64,000 nt of DNA from an uncultured Lachnospiraceae bacterium (GCA_902776305.1 CACYPS010000007.1:1-64000); one strand, 5' to 3'; numbered from the stretch's first letter, positions 34,993 to 44,997 are shown. Notes: generated by a model from the letters alone, not told the origin. Numbers and translations are program-made.

Positions 34993-37737
34993 ATGAATTC
35001 GTATAAATATGATTTTTCTGTCGTCATGGCAATATATGACGTGGAAGAGTTTCTGGAAGAAGCGATGCAGAGTCTGCTGAAGCAGACAATAGGCTTTCGG
35101 AATATACAGGTCATTATGGTAGATGACGGCTCTACAGACGGCAGCGGGGATATCTGCGACAGGTATCAAAAGAAATATCCCGATCAGGTCTTCGTGATCC
35201 ACAAGGAGAACGGAGGACCGGCATCAGCCCGCAATGCCGGACTTGAAATGGCAGAGGGAAAGTATGTCAGTTTCCTGGATCCCGACGATATGCTGAGTCA
35301 TGACACGATGAAACATGTGAAGGCCTTTATGGACGGAGAAGGACAGTCGGCTGACATGTGCTGTATCCCCATGTTTTTATTCGGGCTCAGAGAGATGGAT
35401 CATCCGCTGAATGTAAAATTTGAGGGTGGAACGAGGGTCGTCAATCTGCTGGATGAAGCAAATGTGAATATGGTGGTGCTCAGCGCTCCGTCGTCATTCT
35501 TCAGGCTGGAAGCCGCAAAAAAGATGGAGTTCGATACCGGGCTGTACGATGCGGAAGATGCCAAAGAGACCATGAAGGTCCTGATCAACAATCCGAATCT
35601 CGGACTTGTCGCCGGACCGAAGTACCATTACAGGCGGCACGAGAGATCGATCCTTGCCACGGTCGGTCAGAACGGAGATTCGTATCTTGCCCATATCAGG
35701 AATTTTTCCCGGTGGATCCTGAAATATGCAGAGGACAGGTATGGATATGTCCCGGCATTTGTTCAGTACGCAGTTATGTACGATCTGCAGCCAAAACTGA
35801 GAAAGGGCTCGATCCGGTCGGAGATTCTGCCGGAAGAGCAATTTGCCGAATATAAAAATGAATTGTTCCGGACGGTCTTCATGCTCGATGATGAGGTCAT
35901 AATTGAGCAGACGAATATTCCGGATGAAACGAAGGTATTTCTGCTCGGCAGGAAGTATGACCGGCTACCCAAGCTCACTGCTTTGAGGAGCAGGAAGGAA
36001 AAGTTCCGAAAAGCCGGAGATGGCAGCGGCCGGAAATATGAAAAAGGCGATATTATGATGTCGTACAGCGGCATCAATGTCCTTGCGATGTCGGCTATGC
36101 GGACCGTGTGGCTTTTCCTCGATATCGATGAAAAAAAGAGAGAATGCACACTGGAAGGATATCATTCCCTGTGCGACCTGGGTGAACATGATGCGAAAGC
36201 TGTTCTGATCGTTAACGGAGAAATTTACGACTGCGATACATATGTGAGAGACGAGTGGGTCTCACACTGCATGGGTGAAGATACTACCTATTGTATAGGA
36301 TTTAAGGGGACGATCCCGCTGACGGGATCCGACAGGATTTACGCCGCAATCATGGTGAAAGATCTTGTGATCGTACGTACCTCCGTAACAAACGGACGTT
36401 TCTTCCCTGTTACGCGCGTATACAAGAAGGCGTTTGCGTTCCGGAAAGGTTACCGGATTACTGCGGAACAGGAGAATCTGAGGATCGTAACGAAGCCGGC
36501 CCCGATCATCAATTTCTTCCGCGAGCTACTGTTCATGATGGAAGTATGGCAGAGAAACCTGCTGGGCGGAAGAAAAGCTGTCGGAGGAAGAATTCTCTAT
36601 CACATCATCCGGCCGCATCTTAAGAAAAAGATATGGATCGTGTCGGACAGGATCGAGAAGGCCGATGATAACGGCGAAGCGCTGTTCTGCTATCTCCAGG
36701 AACATACTCCCGAGGGAGTAGAGACGTATTTTGCCGTCAGCAAGAATACCGCCGACTTCGAGCGTATCAGCAAGATCGGAAAATGCGTGGATGCTATGTC
36801 GTTCAAGCACAAGATGCTGCATTTGCTCTGCGATGTCAATATATCGTCCGGCGCCAATCCGGTAACGATGAATCCGTTCGACGGCTATTCCGATGCACTC
36901 CGTGATATTCTTCTGGAGAAGAAGTTCATCTTCCTGCAGCACGGACTTCTGGAGAAGGACGGATCGAGCTGGCTGAGCCGCTATAAAAAGGATGTCACCG
37001 GTTTCGTCACGACTGCCGGAAGGGAGAGGGACGCGATCGTTTACGGAAAGTATTACTATGATCCGTCGACCATCTGGCTGACAGGCCTGCCGCGCTATGA
37101 CCGTCTCTACCATGCGGAGAGCAAAAAGATCACGATCATGCCTACGTGGCGCAGGCATCTTGTCGGGAACTATGACGCGAAAGCGGGCGGTTGGCAGCCA
37201 AAGGAAGGGTTTGAGGAATCTGCATACTTCAAGTTTTATGACGGCCTGCTGAATTCACCGAGACTGCTCGAGGCTTTGGATGAATACGGCTATACTTTGC
37301 AGTTCTTCCCGCACCCGATCATCCGGGTATACCTTGATAAATTCCACCATGATAAGAGGGTTCATTTCCTTCCGACGGAGACACTGTACAGGGAGGTATA
37401 TGCTACAAGCGAGTTGCTCGCAACAGACTACTCATCCGCTGTATTTGATTTCTCTTATCTGCGGAAACCCATCATCTACTGCCAGTTTGACAGGGAAGAT
37501 TTCTTTACCGGCGGTCATACGATGACAAAAGGATATTTTGACTATGAGGATGACGGATTCGGTGAGGTCGTTTTCGAGGTGGAGGACGCGGTCGATACGA
37601 TCATTGACTATGTGAAGAACGGATGTACACTGAAGGACAAGTATCGGGAGAGGATAGAGAAGTTCTACGCGTATCATGACAGTAATAATTGTCAGAGAGT
37701 GGTGGAGAAAATTCTCGAGGCATGTGGCGAGTCATGA
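34993..37737 (+). CDS. Fusion of GT2 glycosyltransferase and CDP-glycerol glycerophosphotransferase
   Basis: 914 residues from the ATG at 34993; the previous stop is two bases upstream, so translation is probably coupled. Residues 8-240 are GT2: SVVMAIYDVEEFLEEAMQSL, MVDDGSTDGSG (Asp44-Asp45), NGGPASARNAG and FLDPDDM. A beta-rich linker follows (about 340-480), equivalent to that in the previous protein. From about 540 the TagF-like part repeats the same motifs: KIWIVSDRIEKADDNGEALF, FLQHGLLEKDGS, MPTWRRHLV, and LLATDYSSAVFDFSYLRKPIIYCQFD. The two genes share their C-terminal architecture but not the N-terminal transferase type, suggesting domain exchange. Confidence 0.92.
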   Translation: MNSYKYDFSVVMAIYDVEEFLEEAMQSLLKQTIGFRNIQVIMVDDGSTDGSGDICDRYQKKYPDQVFVIHKENGGPASARNAGLEMAEGKYVSFLDPDDMLSHDTMKHVKAFMDGEGQSADMCCIPMFLFGLREMDHPLNVKFEGGTRVVNLLDEANVNMVVLSAPSSFFRLEAAKKMEFDTGLYDAEDAKETMKVLINNPNLGLVAGPKYHYRRHERSILATVGQNGDSYLAHIRNFSRWILKYAEDRYGYVPAFVQYAVMYDLQPKLRKGSIRSEILPEEQFAEYKNELFRTVFMLDDEVIIEQTNIPDETKVFLLGRKYDRLPKLTALRSRKEKFRKAGDGSGRKYEKGDIMMSYSGINVLAMSAMRTVWLFLDIDEKKRECTLEGYHSLCDLGEHDAKAVLIVNGEIYDCDTYVRDEWVSHCMGEDTTYCIGFKGTIPLTGSDRIYAAIMVKDLVIVRTSVTNGRFFPVTRVYKKAFAFRKGYRITAEQENLRIVTKPAPIINFFRELLFMMEVWQRNLLGGRKAVGGRILYHIIRPHLKKKIWIVSDRIEKADDNGEALFCYLQEHTPEGVETYFAVSKNTADFERISKIGKCVDAMSFKHKMLHLLCDVNISSGANPVTMNPFDGYSDALRDILLEKKFIFLQHGLLEKDGSSWLSRYKKDVTGFVTTAGRERDAIVYGKYYYDPSTIWLTGLPRYDRLYHAESKKITIMPTWRRHLVGNYDAKAGGWQPKEGFEESAYFKFYDGLLNSPRLLEALDEYGYTLQFFPHPIIRVYLDKFHHDKRVHFLPTETLYREVYATSELLATDYSSAVFDFSYLRKPIIYCQFDREDFFTGGHTMTKGYFDYEDDGFGEVVFEVEDAVDTIIDYVKNGCTLKDKYRERIEKFYAYHDSNNCQRVVEKILEACGES

Positions 37738-37875
37738 ATGTCAATCGAAAGTGCCCGCAGTGTGAAAATCGGATAATGTAAACTCTACCTTTTCAAAGGT
37801 GATAATTCCGACGGTGCTTTTGCTTGCTCCGTGGGAAAAAAGAGTACATAAGTGAGATTATGAGGACTCGAAAAA

Positions 37876-38673
37876 ATGAACATTAAGGAATCTTATGTAA
37901 CAAGAGTAATACGAACTTTGAGAGAGCATCAGTTCATGTTCGAGGAACTGGTAAAGCGTGATTTTAAGCAGAAGTATAAGCGGACCGTTCTCGGAATGGC
38001 GTGGAGCGTACTCAGCCCGCTTCTTACCTTGCTTGTCATGCGCGTTGTATTTACACGGTTCTTCGGACGCGATACACCGCACTACACCACGTACCTGTTC
38101 GCCGGGAACCTGATGTTCTCGTATTTCCGTGAGTCGACGAACGGCGGCATGCAGTCTCTGATGTCCAACGCGAGTATATTTACGAAAATTAATGTGCCGA
38201 AATATATGTTCTTGCTGAGTAAAAATGTCTCGGCTGTCATAAACTTCGGTCTCACGTTAATCGTGTTCTTTGTATTTGTAGCCATAGACAGAGTTTCGTT
38301 CAAACCTACTATGTTTGCTATTATTTTCCCGATCATAACAATGAGTATCTTCAATATCGGGGTGGGAATGATATTGTCGGCGCTGTTCGTATTCTTCCGT
38401 GATACGCAGTATCTTTATGATGTCTTTTTAACTCTGCTGACGTATCTGTCCGCAATCTTCTATACGATAGACAGATTCCCGGCAAAGATACAGAGGGTGT
38501 TCCTTCTGAACCCCGTATTCTGCAACATAAAGTATATAAGAGTCATTGTTATCGACGGGAATCTTCCTTCGCCTATGTTCCACTTACTGCTGCTGGCTTA
38601 TGCACTGACAGCTCTTACCATAGGTGGACTTATTTATAAGAAGTTTAATACGCAGTTTCTGTACTATGTGTAA
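37876..38673 (+). CDS. ABC-2 type polysaccharide export permease (TagG-like)
   Basis: 265 residues with six hydrophobic segments. The N-terminal FEELVKRDFKQKYKRTVLGMAWSVLSPLLTLLVMRVVF is the amphipathic entry typical of TagG/Wzm permeases. FFRDTQYLYDVFLTLLTYLSAIFY is the second conserved loop region, followed by the usual NPVF. It forms the membrane channel that flips a finished lipid-linked polymer outward. The ATPase follows after 143 bases. The 138-base gap before it may hold a promoter but none is clear. Confidence 0.93.
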   Translation: MNIKESYVTRVIRTLREHQFMFEELVKRDFKQKYKRTVLGMAWSVLSPLLTLLVMRVVFTRFFGRDTPHYTTYLFAGNLMFSYFRESTNGGMQSLMSNASIFTKINVPKYMFLLSKNVSAVINFGLTLIVFFVFVAIDRVSFKPTMFAIIFPIITMSIFNIGVGMILSALFVFFRDTQYLYDVFLTLLTYLSAIFYTIDRFPAKIQRVFLLNPVFCNIKYIRVIVIDGNLPSPMFHLLLLAYALTALTIGGLIYKKFNTQFLYYV

Positions 38674-38816
38674 GGAATGTCTGCGTAAACGGCTTTTGGT
38701 CCGGAAGTGCGGTTGAACAGAAATATAGAACAGGGTTGTGGGAGTGCGCAAGCACGTGACAATCCGAATTAACTTTTGCGTCTTAATCAGAAGATGAAAC
38801 GAGGGTATAGTTCATA

Positions 38817-39767
38817 ATGACATATGCAATCAAGGCGGAGAATGTATCCATCCGCTACATGACTGGAGACTTTAAGGATATCGGTTTAAAGGAATATGTT
38901 TTGCGCCGCCTCACGCACAATTATAATGTCCACGAATTCTGGGCAGACAAGGGCGTGTCGTTCGAGCTGAAACCGGGTGATATGCTCGGCATCATCGGCG
39001 CGAACGGGGCAGGTAAGTCGACATTGCTGAAGGCTGTGTCCGGCATTATGATCCCTACTGAGGGGTGGGTCGATGTCAAGGGCAGAATAGCAGCCCTGCT
39101 CGAACTTGCATCAGGTTTTGACAATGATCTTACGGTCCGGGAAAATGCGTATCTGCGCGGAGCGCTCCTCGGGTACACCCGCGAGTTCATGAACGAGAAA
39201 TATGATGATATCATAGAGTTCGCGGAGCTTCAGGATTTCCAGGAACGAAGGTTCAAGCAGCTGTCCAGCGGTATGAAGAGTCGTCTGGCATTTTCCATAG
39301 CCTGCCTTGTTGAGCCGGATATACTGATTCTGGACGAGGTACTCAGCGTCGGAGACGGTGCATTTCGCAAGAAGAGCGAGGATAAGATGCGCAGTATCCT
39401 CGAAAGCGGTGTCACTGCGATTCTGGTGTCACATACTATCGGACAGGTCAGGGATATGAGCAATAAAGTTCTCTGGCTCGACAAAGGAAAACAGATCTGC
39501 TTCTCCGATGAGGTGGAGCTGGTCTGTGATGCTTACGAGGAATTCCTTGCAACGAAAAAGGTCCCGCATTCCTGGGAGGACATAGAGAGTCTTGCGGAAG
39601 ACTTCACGGTACGTCAGGAAAAGAAGAGGGCGGAGAAAGCGAAAACGGAGCAGCAGAAGCTGGTAGAAAAGCTCAGAAAGACCGATACGAATGTTGCGAA
39701 GGCGGCAATCGAGGCGTATCTGAAGGAAGTAGAAGAAGAAGCAGCAGAAGAAGAAAAAACAGAATAA
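38817..39767 (+). CDS. ABC polysaccharide export ATPase (TagH/Wzt-like)
   Basis: 316 residues. Walker A GANGAGKST at 61-69, signature LSSGMKSRL near 150, Walker B ILILDEVLSVGD near 170, and the switch His in LVSHTIGQV. The first 45 residues include VLRRLTHNYNVHEFWADKGVSFEL, the N-terminal pattern of TagH/RfbB-type exporters. It pairs with the permease upstream. The C-terminal 65 residues are Lys/Glu-rich and probably a coiled coil (KKRAEKAKTEQQKLVEKLRK, ending EEEAAEEEKTE), not a carbohydrate-binding domain as in Wzt. Confidence 0.95.
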   Translation: MTYAIKAENVSIRYMTGDFKDIGLKEYVLRRLTHNYNVHEFWADKGVSFELKPGDMLGIIGANGAGKSTLLKAVSGIMIPTEGWVDVKGRIAALLELASGFDNDLTVRENAYLRGALLGYTREFMNEKYDDIIEFAELQDFQERRFKQLSSGMKSRLAFSIACLVEPDILILDEVLSVGDGAFRKKSEDKMRSILESGVTAILVSHTIGQVRDMSNKVLWLDKGKQICFSDEVELVCDAYEEFLATKKVPHSWEDIESLAEDFTVRQEKKRAEKAKTEQQKLVEKLRKTDTNVAKAAIEAYLKEVEEEAAEEEKTE

Positions 39768-39776
39768 AAAGAAAGC

Positions 39777-39812
39777 AACGGGGCTGTCGCGTTAAGGCGA
39801 AGCCCCGTTTTA
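39777..39812. terminator. Bidirectional terminator at the end of the polymer locus
   Basis: AACGGGGCT pairs with AGCCCCGTT, extended by an inner TCGC/GCGA stem, followed by TTTTAC. It separates the plus-strand ATPase gene from the convergent acyltransferase gene. Confidence 0.85.
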
Positions 39813-39822
39813 CATTGATGGC

Positions 39823-40947
39823 TCAGTCGCACAGGCTCGTAAGCTTTCCGATCAGCTTGTTATAGCGGAGCAGAGATTTTACAGCCTCGATGACTATGGA
39901 AATAGCGGTGCAGGCAATCAGCAGCACCAGACATATGAGTGCAAAATGTTTCCACGAATACGTGAAATCAGGAAGATAGTATGCCCGGATGAAAGTATGA
40001 GTAAGGAACACATTCATGGAGTGCTTCCCGAAAAATCCGAGCACTTTCCTGATGGGAGTCAGCGGCAGAACGAATTCTACTACGAAGAGTATGAAGGCGA
40101 TCGGATACAGTCCTGTGTGGTATTCGCGGAATACTGACAGCGGAATGAACCGATACATCTTGTACAGCATGAACAGGATAGGCAGTTCAACGGCGAACTT
40201 TATTATCTTGATCCAAATTTTTCCGCTTCCGAAAGCACACCATTTTTCGAGATATCCGTAATTGGCAAAAATAGCGCCGAGTGTAAGCGGTATCAGGAAA
40301 GCATAGGTCGATTGGCTATCGATGATGATCGCACTGAAGTCTGTGTGAATGATACGAATGAATGCGATTTCCAGAAATAAGAACGGCCACAGATAATCTT
40401 TGAACTTATACAGAACAGGAATCATCAGTATGAAGACCGCAGCGGCGCTCATATACCACCATGTTCCGTTGAGAGTCGGCGTGTGGAATAATTTGGCCAG
40501 ACCCAGAAAATCTGTAATGATGTACATGATACTTTTATAGATATCTTCTTTGCACAATATCTTGATCAGCCTTCCGTCAACAAGCTGCGTTATAATTGCG
40601 CTTGCAACCCAGACGAACCAGAAGCCTGAAAATGTGAGGATATATCTCTTTGCGAACCACTTCGATGGATTCGTATTTGACCTCCGGCAGCTGAGGAACA
40701 GACCGTATCCGGATATGAATGCAAAGAGCGATACGCATATTTTACAGGAAGTCGCCAGATTCACGACCTGCTGCTCGTTAAAAGGGTAGAAGGATATAGT
40801 GTATTTGTCAAAAAGTGAATGAGCTCTGAAGTTATGATGAAGCATCATCATCATGATCGCGATTCCCTTCAGGGCGAGAGACGCTTCTTTGTCGAAAAAT
40901 GATTTCTTTGGCATGAATATGGCTCCGATATGATCAATGAAGGACAT
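39823..40947 (-). CDS. Acyltransferase family 3 membrane protein
   Basis: 374 residues, about ten membrane helices. EASLALKGIAIMMMMLHHNF (residues 20-40) is the entry motif of acyltransferase-3 proteins with the key His pair. SCKICVSLFAFISGYGLFLS and GTWWYMSAA continue the pattern; HSMNVFLTHTFIRAYYLPDFTY closes it. Such enzymes O-acetylate (or succinylate) cell-surface sugars from the cytoplasmic acyl-CoA pool. It lies convergent to the polymer locus and may decorate that polymer; that link is by position only. Confidence 0.9.
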   Translation of the reverse strand: MSFIDHIGAIFMPKKSFFDKEASLALKGIAIMMMMLHHNFRAHSLFDKYTISFYPFNEQQVVNLATSCKICVSLFAFISGYGLFLSCRRSNTNPSKWFAKRYILTFSGFWFVWVASAIITQLVDGRLIKILCKEDIYKSIMYIITDFLGLAKLFHTPTLNGTWWYMSAAAVFILMIPVLYKFKDYLWPFLFLEIAFIRIIHTDFSAIIIDSQSTYAFLIPLTLGAIFANYGYLEKWCAFGSGKIWIKIIKFAVELPILFMLYKMYRFIPLSVFREYHTGLYPIAFILFVVEFVLPLTPIRKVLGFFGKHSMNVFLTHTFIRAYYLPDFTYSWKHFALICLVLLIACTAISIVIEAVKSLLRYNKLIGKLTSLCD

Positions 40948-41384
40948 ATACTCCCCGCATAGTGCTGACGATTTCGACAGAGGTGCGTTCTGAAGCGGGA
41001 GAGATGTGTAAGAATAAAAGTAAGCAACTATAGAATTATTATAATCGGAGTTTCATAGTATAACAAGTTAAAGCTGCCATGCAGCGGTTTTCAGAGAGAT
41101 TGACACGACATGCCTGTTGACGTAAAATAAAGCTACCATGGCATATTCTTCGCACTTTCGCCCCGGCGGACCACATACTGCTTCCGCGGCACAAGCCGCA
41201 TAACAGCATGTCTCCACAGGAGAAAGCAGTAGAGGATTATTGGGAACTCGTATTTATATTTCCCACTTGAAATATATGAGCAGTCTTATCATAAAAAACT
41301 GCATCAGGTATGGAGTGAGAAGTATTTGAACTCGTATTAGTGCACAGAAAGTACAAACCGCATGTCCATGGTGAGGAGGATATT
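40948..41384. other. 437-base gap without a recognised gene
   Basis: Upstream regions of the divergent acyltransferase and aminotransferase genes. It contains a small hairpin GCGGCacaaGCCGC (about 41176-41189) and the heptanucleotide-plus repeat AACTCGTATT (41246 and 41329). No reliable promoter or riboswitch is identified. Confidence 0.5.
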
Positions 41385-42689
41385 ATGAGAAAATACAGAG
41401 ACATGAGCCGTGAGGAACTTCTTATTGAGAAAGCCTCACTGGAGAAGCAATTCGAGGCCGTCAAGGCCAGAAGACTGAAACTTGATATGTCAAGAGGCAA
41501 GCCGTCCAGAGCGCAGCTTGAACTCTCCAACGGCATGATGAATGTTCTGAATTCCGATGCATATTTTAACGACGAGACCGGAACGGACTGCCGAAACTAC
41601 GGAATCCTCACCGGTATTCCGGAAGCCAAGCGCCTCATGGGACAAATGTCGGAAGTCGACCCCGATTCTATCATTATCTGCGGAAACTCATCACTCAACG
41701 TTATGTTCGATACGATTGCCCACTCATTTTCACACGGCGTATGCGGGAGCAAGCCGTGGGGAAAGGTCGATCATCCGAAGTGGCTGTGCCCGGTTCCGGG
41801 TTATGACAGACATTTTAGAATCACGGAAGCATTCGGATTCGATATGATCAACATTCCGATGACGCCGGACGGCCCGGATATGGATATGGTAGAAGAGTAT
41901 GTCAACAATGATTCCTCTGTAAAGGGTATCTGGTGCGTACCGAAGTATTCCAATCCGCAGGGCTACTGCTACTCTGACGAGACAGTCCGCAGATTTGCCA
42001 ATCTGAAACCTGCCGCCAGGGGCTTCCGTATCTACTGGGACAACGCTTATTCCATTCATCATCTGTACGAGGAGGAAGAAGATCAGGTACAGATTCTTGA
42101 GATTTTGGAAGAATGCCGCAAGGCCGGAAATCCGGATATTGTTTACAAGTTCATCTCTACATCCAAGGTAACATTCCCCGGATCCGGTATTGCTTCGATT
42201 GCTACATCAAAAGCCAATCTCGAAGACATCAAGAAGTATATGTCAGTCCAGACGATCGGTCATGACAAGCTGAATCAGCTGCGTCACGTCCGTTTCTTCG
42301 GAAACTTTGCAAATATGGAAGAGCATATGATGCGCCACGCAGCCATTCTCCGTCCGAAATTCGAGCTCGTTGAGTCAACGCTGCAGAGAGAGATCGGCGG
42401 TCTGGAAATCGGAACGTGGACGTGTCCTAAGGGAGGTTATTTCATCTCCTTCGATTCCCTCGACGGATGTGCAAAGAGAATCGTGGCGAAGGCTGCAGAA
42501 GCCGGAGTACGTCTGACCGAGGCGGGCGCTACATTCCCGTATGGGGTGGATCCGAGGGACAGAAATATCCGTATCGCACCTTCTTATCCGACTGAGAAAG
42601 AACTCAGAAAGGCGACGGAGGTCTTTGTTCTTGCGGTCAAGCTTGTGAGTGTGCAGAAGTATCTCTGGGAGAAAGAGAAAGAACAGTAA
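41385..42689 (+). CDS. PLP-dependent aminotransferase, class I (MocR/AspB-like subgroup Ic)
   Basis: 434 residues from the ATG at 41385, behind GAGGAGG. KLDMSRGKPSRAQLELSNGM near the N-terminus, YGILTGIPEAKRLM and CVPKYSNPQGYCYSDE (Asn-Pro-x-G motif) precede FRIYWDNAYSIHHL with the PLP-binding Asp and Tyr. STSKVTFPGSG holds the Schiff-base Lys261. This belongs to the group of long aspartate-type aminotransferases found in Clostridia and actinobacteria, which move the amino group of aspartate to 2-oxoglutarate. The substrate is inferred from the subgroup only. It is monocistronic. Confidence 0.9.
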   Translation: MRKYRDMSREELLIEKASLEKQFEAVKARRLKLDMSRGKPSRAQLELSNGMMNVLNSDAYFNDETGTDCRNYGILTGIPEAKRLMGQMSEVDPDSIIICGNSSLNVMFDTIAHSFSHGVCGSKPWGKVDHPKWLCPVPGYDRHFRITEAFGFDMINIPMTPDGPDMDMVEEYVNNDSSVKGIWCVPKYSNPQGYCYSDETVRRFANLKPAARGFRIYWDNAYSIHHLYEEEEDQVQILEILEECRKAGNPDIVYKFISTSKVTFPGSGIASIATSKANLEDIKKYMSVQTIGHDKLNQLRHVRFFGNFANMEEHMMRHAAILRPKFELVESTLQREIGGLEIGTWTCPKGGYFISFDSLDGCAKRIVAKAAEAGVRLTEAGATFPYGVDPRDRNIRIAPSYPTEKELRKATEVFVLAVKLVSVQKYLWEKEKEQ

Positions 42690-42690
42690 C

Positions 42691-42950
42691 GATTTCGACA
42701 GTGATTTTTGTACCGAGAAGAAAACCTTGGTGACGAACTTATACTTTCTGTATGAAACAACTGGGCTGTCTTATCATTAAATAATGCATCGTCGGGACGC
42801 TCTCGCTCGGTCTCGCTGGCAGCGGTACTAATAAATTATCAGCGCTTACGCTTGAAAATTTAAAGTACCGGCCGCTCGACGACGCCGCTCCGATTGCATT
42901 ATTAATGATTTCGACAGCACTTTCATACCGAGAAGAAAAACTGCTTGTAT
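42691..42950. repeat. Direct repeats flanking a palindromic segment
   Basis: GATTTCGACAG, eight or so variable bases and TACCGAGAAGAAAA occur at about 42691 and 42907. Between them lies a segment bounded by AATAATGCA (42780-42788) and TGCATTATT (42895-42903), with inner inverted parts GTACTAATAAATT and AATTTAAAGTAC. No ORF lies inside; it may be a MITE-like insertion. Confidence 0.65.
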
Positions 42951-42964
42951 TAAGGGGTAATTAT

Positions 42965-44980
42965 ATGGATAACGAAAGAAGGGGTTCGATATCCGATGGT
43001 AGCAAGTGGGGGAAAGACTACTCTTATGAGGATATCATGAGCAAGGATGAGGCATATAAGGCCGTCTATGCCGATGTGTCGGATCAGGGTAAGGCGGACG
43101 CTGACGATGCTCCCGAAAACGAGTTGAACGAGGCTGATGCAGATGAGGCGGATGCTTCCGAAGCCTCAGGCGAAGCTGATGACGATGATATTTTCAACGA
43201 CTGGGTCGAGGACTTTTCTGAGGAAGTAAACGCCGGGGAGTCGGAATTCACCGAAAAACCGGGAAGCAGCGATGAGCCGGAGCCTGCCGAAGATTCGGGA
43301 AGCGGCGATGAGCCGGAGTCTGCCGAAGATTCGGGAAGCGGCGATGAGCCGGAACCTGCCGAAGAATCGGGAAGCGGCGATGAGCCGGAGTCTGCCGAAG
43401 AATCGGGAAGCACCGATGAGCCGGAATCTGCCGAAGATTCGGGAAGCGGCGATGAGCCGGAGTCTGCCGAAGAATCGGAAAATGCCGGGGAGTCGGAGCC
43501 TGCCGAAGATTCGGGAAGCACCGATGAGCCGACACGAACCGATGAGTCGACGCCGGGAGGGGACGAGCCCGTTCCGATCGATCCGGAAAAGCAGAAAAAG
43601 CGCCGCATGCTGATCGGAGGTATCGCCGGTCTCTGTGTCGTTGCGCTGATAGCCGGTTCCCAGATCCATAAGCATTACAAGGAATTCTATACAACGCATT
43701 TCTTCAACGGAACCGTTATAAACGGCGAAGACGCCTCCAAGAAGACAGTCGAGGAAGTCAAGGACGACATCAAGAAGAATGTCTCCCACTACAATTTGAA
43801 AATCAAAGAGTTGAACCGGGATGAAAAGATCACGGCTCAGGATGTGGGACTTGAATACGTGGATGACGGTAAGGTCGATGAACTCATGGAGGAGCAGGAG
43901 GAAGGAAAATGGTTCCTCCACCTCGCAGGCACCACCGAATTTGATGTAAATGCGGGTACCAAATATGATGAGGGAAAATTGACAGAGACCATTGCGGGGC
44001 TCGAGTGCTTTAAGGAAGAAAATGTCACGAAGCCTCAGAATGCGACTCTCAAAGACGAGAACAATGTCTTCTCTATCCAGGACGAAGTGGAAGGCAACGA
44101 GGTCAATCTCGAAAAATTCACGGCAGCCGTCAAGGAGGCACTTGACAAGGGCGGAACGTCTATCGACATCGTAAAGAATGACTGCTACAATCATCCGACC
44201 ATTTACAGGGATAATGAAACTCTGAAGGCCCGCATGGACAAGTGGAACGAGTACATGAGAGTCAACGTCACGTACGCTTTCGGCGATAATATCGAGGTCG
44301 TGAACGCGGACACCGTGAAACCCAATGTCGTGGATGACGGGTCTACTGTCGATCTGCCGACAGACTGGATCCGTACGCTGGTCTATGGATGGGGGCAGAA
44401 ATATGATACATTCGGTCTTGCCCGGGAGTTTACGACACATTCGGGCGAAACGATCATGGTCGAAGAAGGCGGTGACTACGGATGGTGCATCGATAAGGAC
44501 GTCACGATTGCGGATGTTACTGATGCGGTTCTGACGGGTGCACAGGGCGAACGCCCGGTGACATTCCTTTACAGCGCGATGGGCTGGGACAACGGGGACC
44601 TGACAGGTACTTATGTCGAAGTCAGTATAGCCAAACAGCACCTCTGGTGTTATAAGGACTATGAACTTGTTATGGATACAGATGTTGTCACCGGTCTTCC
44701 GACAACAGAGAGAGAAACGACGCCCGGGACATTTGCGGTTGACGCAAAGAAGGAAGATGCTGTACTCGGTTCACTCGATGTACAGGGATATGAATCGCCG
44801 GTAAGTTTCTGGGCTCCATTCAACGGAGGCCAGGGATTGCACGATGCACCGTGGAGAGGTGATTTTGGCGGTGATATCTATCTGAGCAACGGATCTCACG
44901 GCTGCGTGAATATTCCGCCGGAGAACATGGAACCTATTTACAATGCAATAGATATAGGAACAGCGGTTGTTATCTACTGA
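42965..44980 (+). CDS. L,D-transpeptidase (YkuD) with acidic repeat tail, one membrane helix
   Basis: 671 residues from the ATG at 42965 (AAGGGG site). Residues about 95-185 are tandem 12-residue repeats of the form (D/E)SGSGDEPE(P/S)AE. A basic KKRR patch and one membrane helix (LIGGIAGLCVVALIAGSQI) follow, so the repeats are cytoplasmic. Outside are two peptidoglycan-binding-4-type segments (about 240-480), then the YkuD catalytic domain (about 545-671): VEVSIAKQHLWCY, DTDVVTGLPTTERETTPGTF and SNGSHGCVNIPPENM with Cys647 and His645. It makes 3-3 peptidoglycan cross-links or attaches proteins to the wall. The next gene is a sortase, 17 bases downstream. Confidence 0.93.
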   Translation: MDNERRGSISDGSKWGKDYSYEDIMSKDEAYKAVYADVSDQGKADADDAPENELNEADADEADASEASGEADDDDIFNDWVEDFSEEVNAGESEFTEKPGSSDEPEPAEDSGSGDEPESAEDSGSGDEPEPAEESGSGDEPESAEESGSTDEPESAEDSGSGDEPESAEESENAGESEPAEDSGSTDEPTRTDESTPGGDEPVPIDPEKQKKRRMLIGGIAGLCVVALIAGSQIHKHYKEFYTTHFFNGTVINGEDASKKTVEEVKDDIKKNVSHYNLKIKELNRDEKITAQDVGLEYVDDGKVDELMEEQEEGKWFLHLAGTTEFDVNAGTKYDEGKLTETIAGLECFKEENVTKPQNATLKDENNVFSIQDEVEGNEVNLEKFTAAVKEALDKGGTSIDIVKNDCYNHPTIYRDNETLKARMDKWNEYMRVNVTYAFGDNIEVVNADTVKPNVVDDGSTVDLPTDWIRTLVYGWGQKYDTFGLAREFTTHSGETIMVEEGGDYGWCIDKDVTIADVTDAVLTGAQGERPVTFLYSAMGWDNGDLTGTYVEVSIAKQHLWCYKDYELVMDTDVVTGLPTTERETTPGTFAVDAKKEDAVLGSLDVQGYESPVSFWAPFNGGQGLHDAPWRGDFGGDIYLSNGSHGCVNIPPENMEPIYNAIDIGTAVVIY

Positions 44981-44997
44981 TATTTGCTGACACTACT

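Noticed and set aside
34701-35202. Extra genes at the junction of the two transferase fusions
   Set aside because: The ORFs here overlap conserved TagF-like and GT2 motifs in other frames and have no ribosome sites.
43166-44641. 491-residue ORF on the minus strand with FFGRLRLI repeats
   Set aside because: Antisense of the L,D-transpeptidase gene and its acidic repeats.
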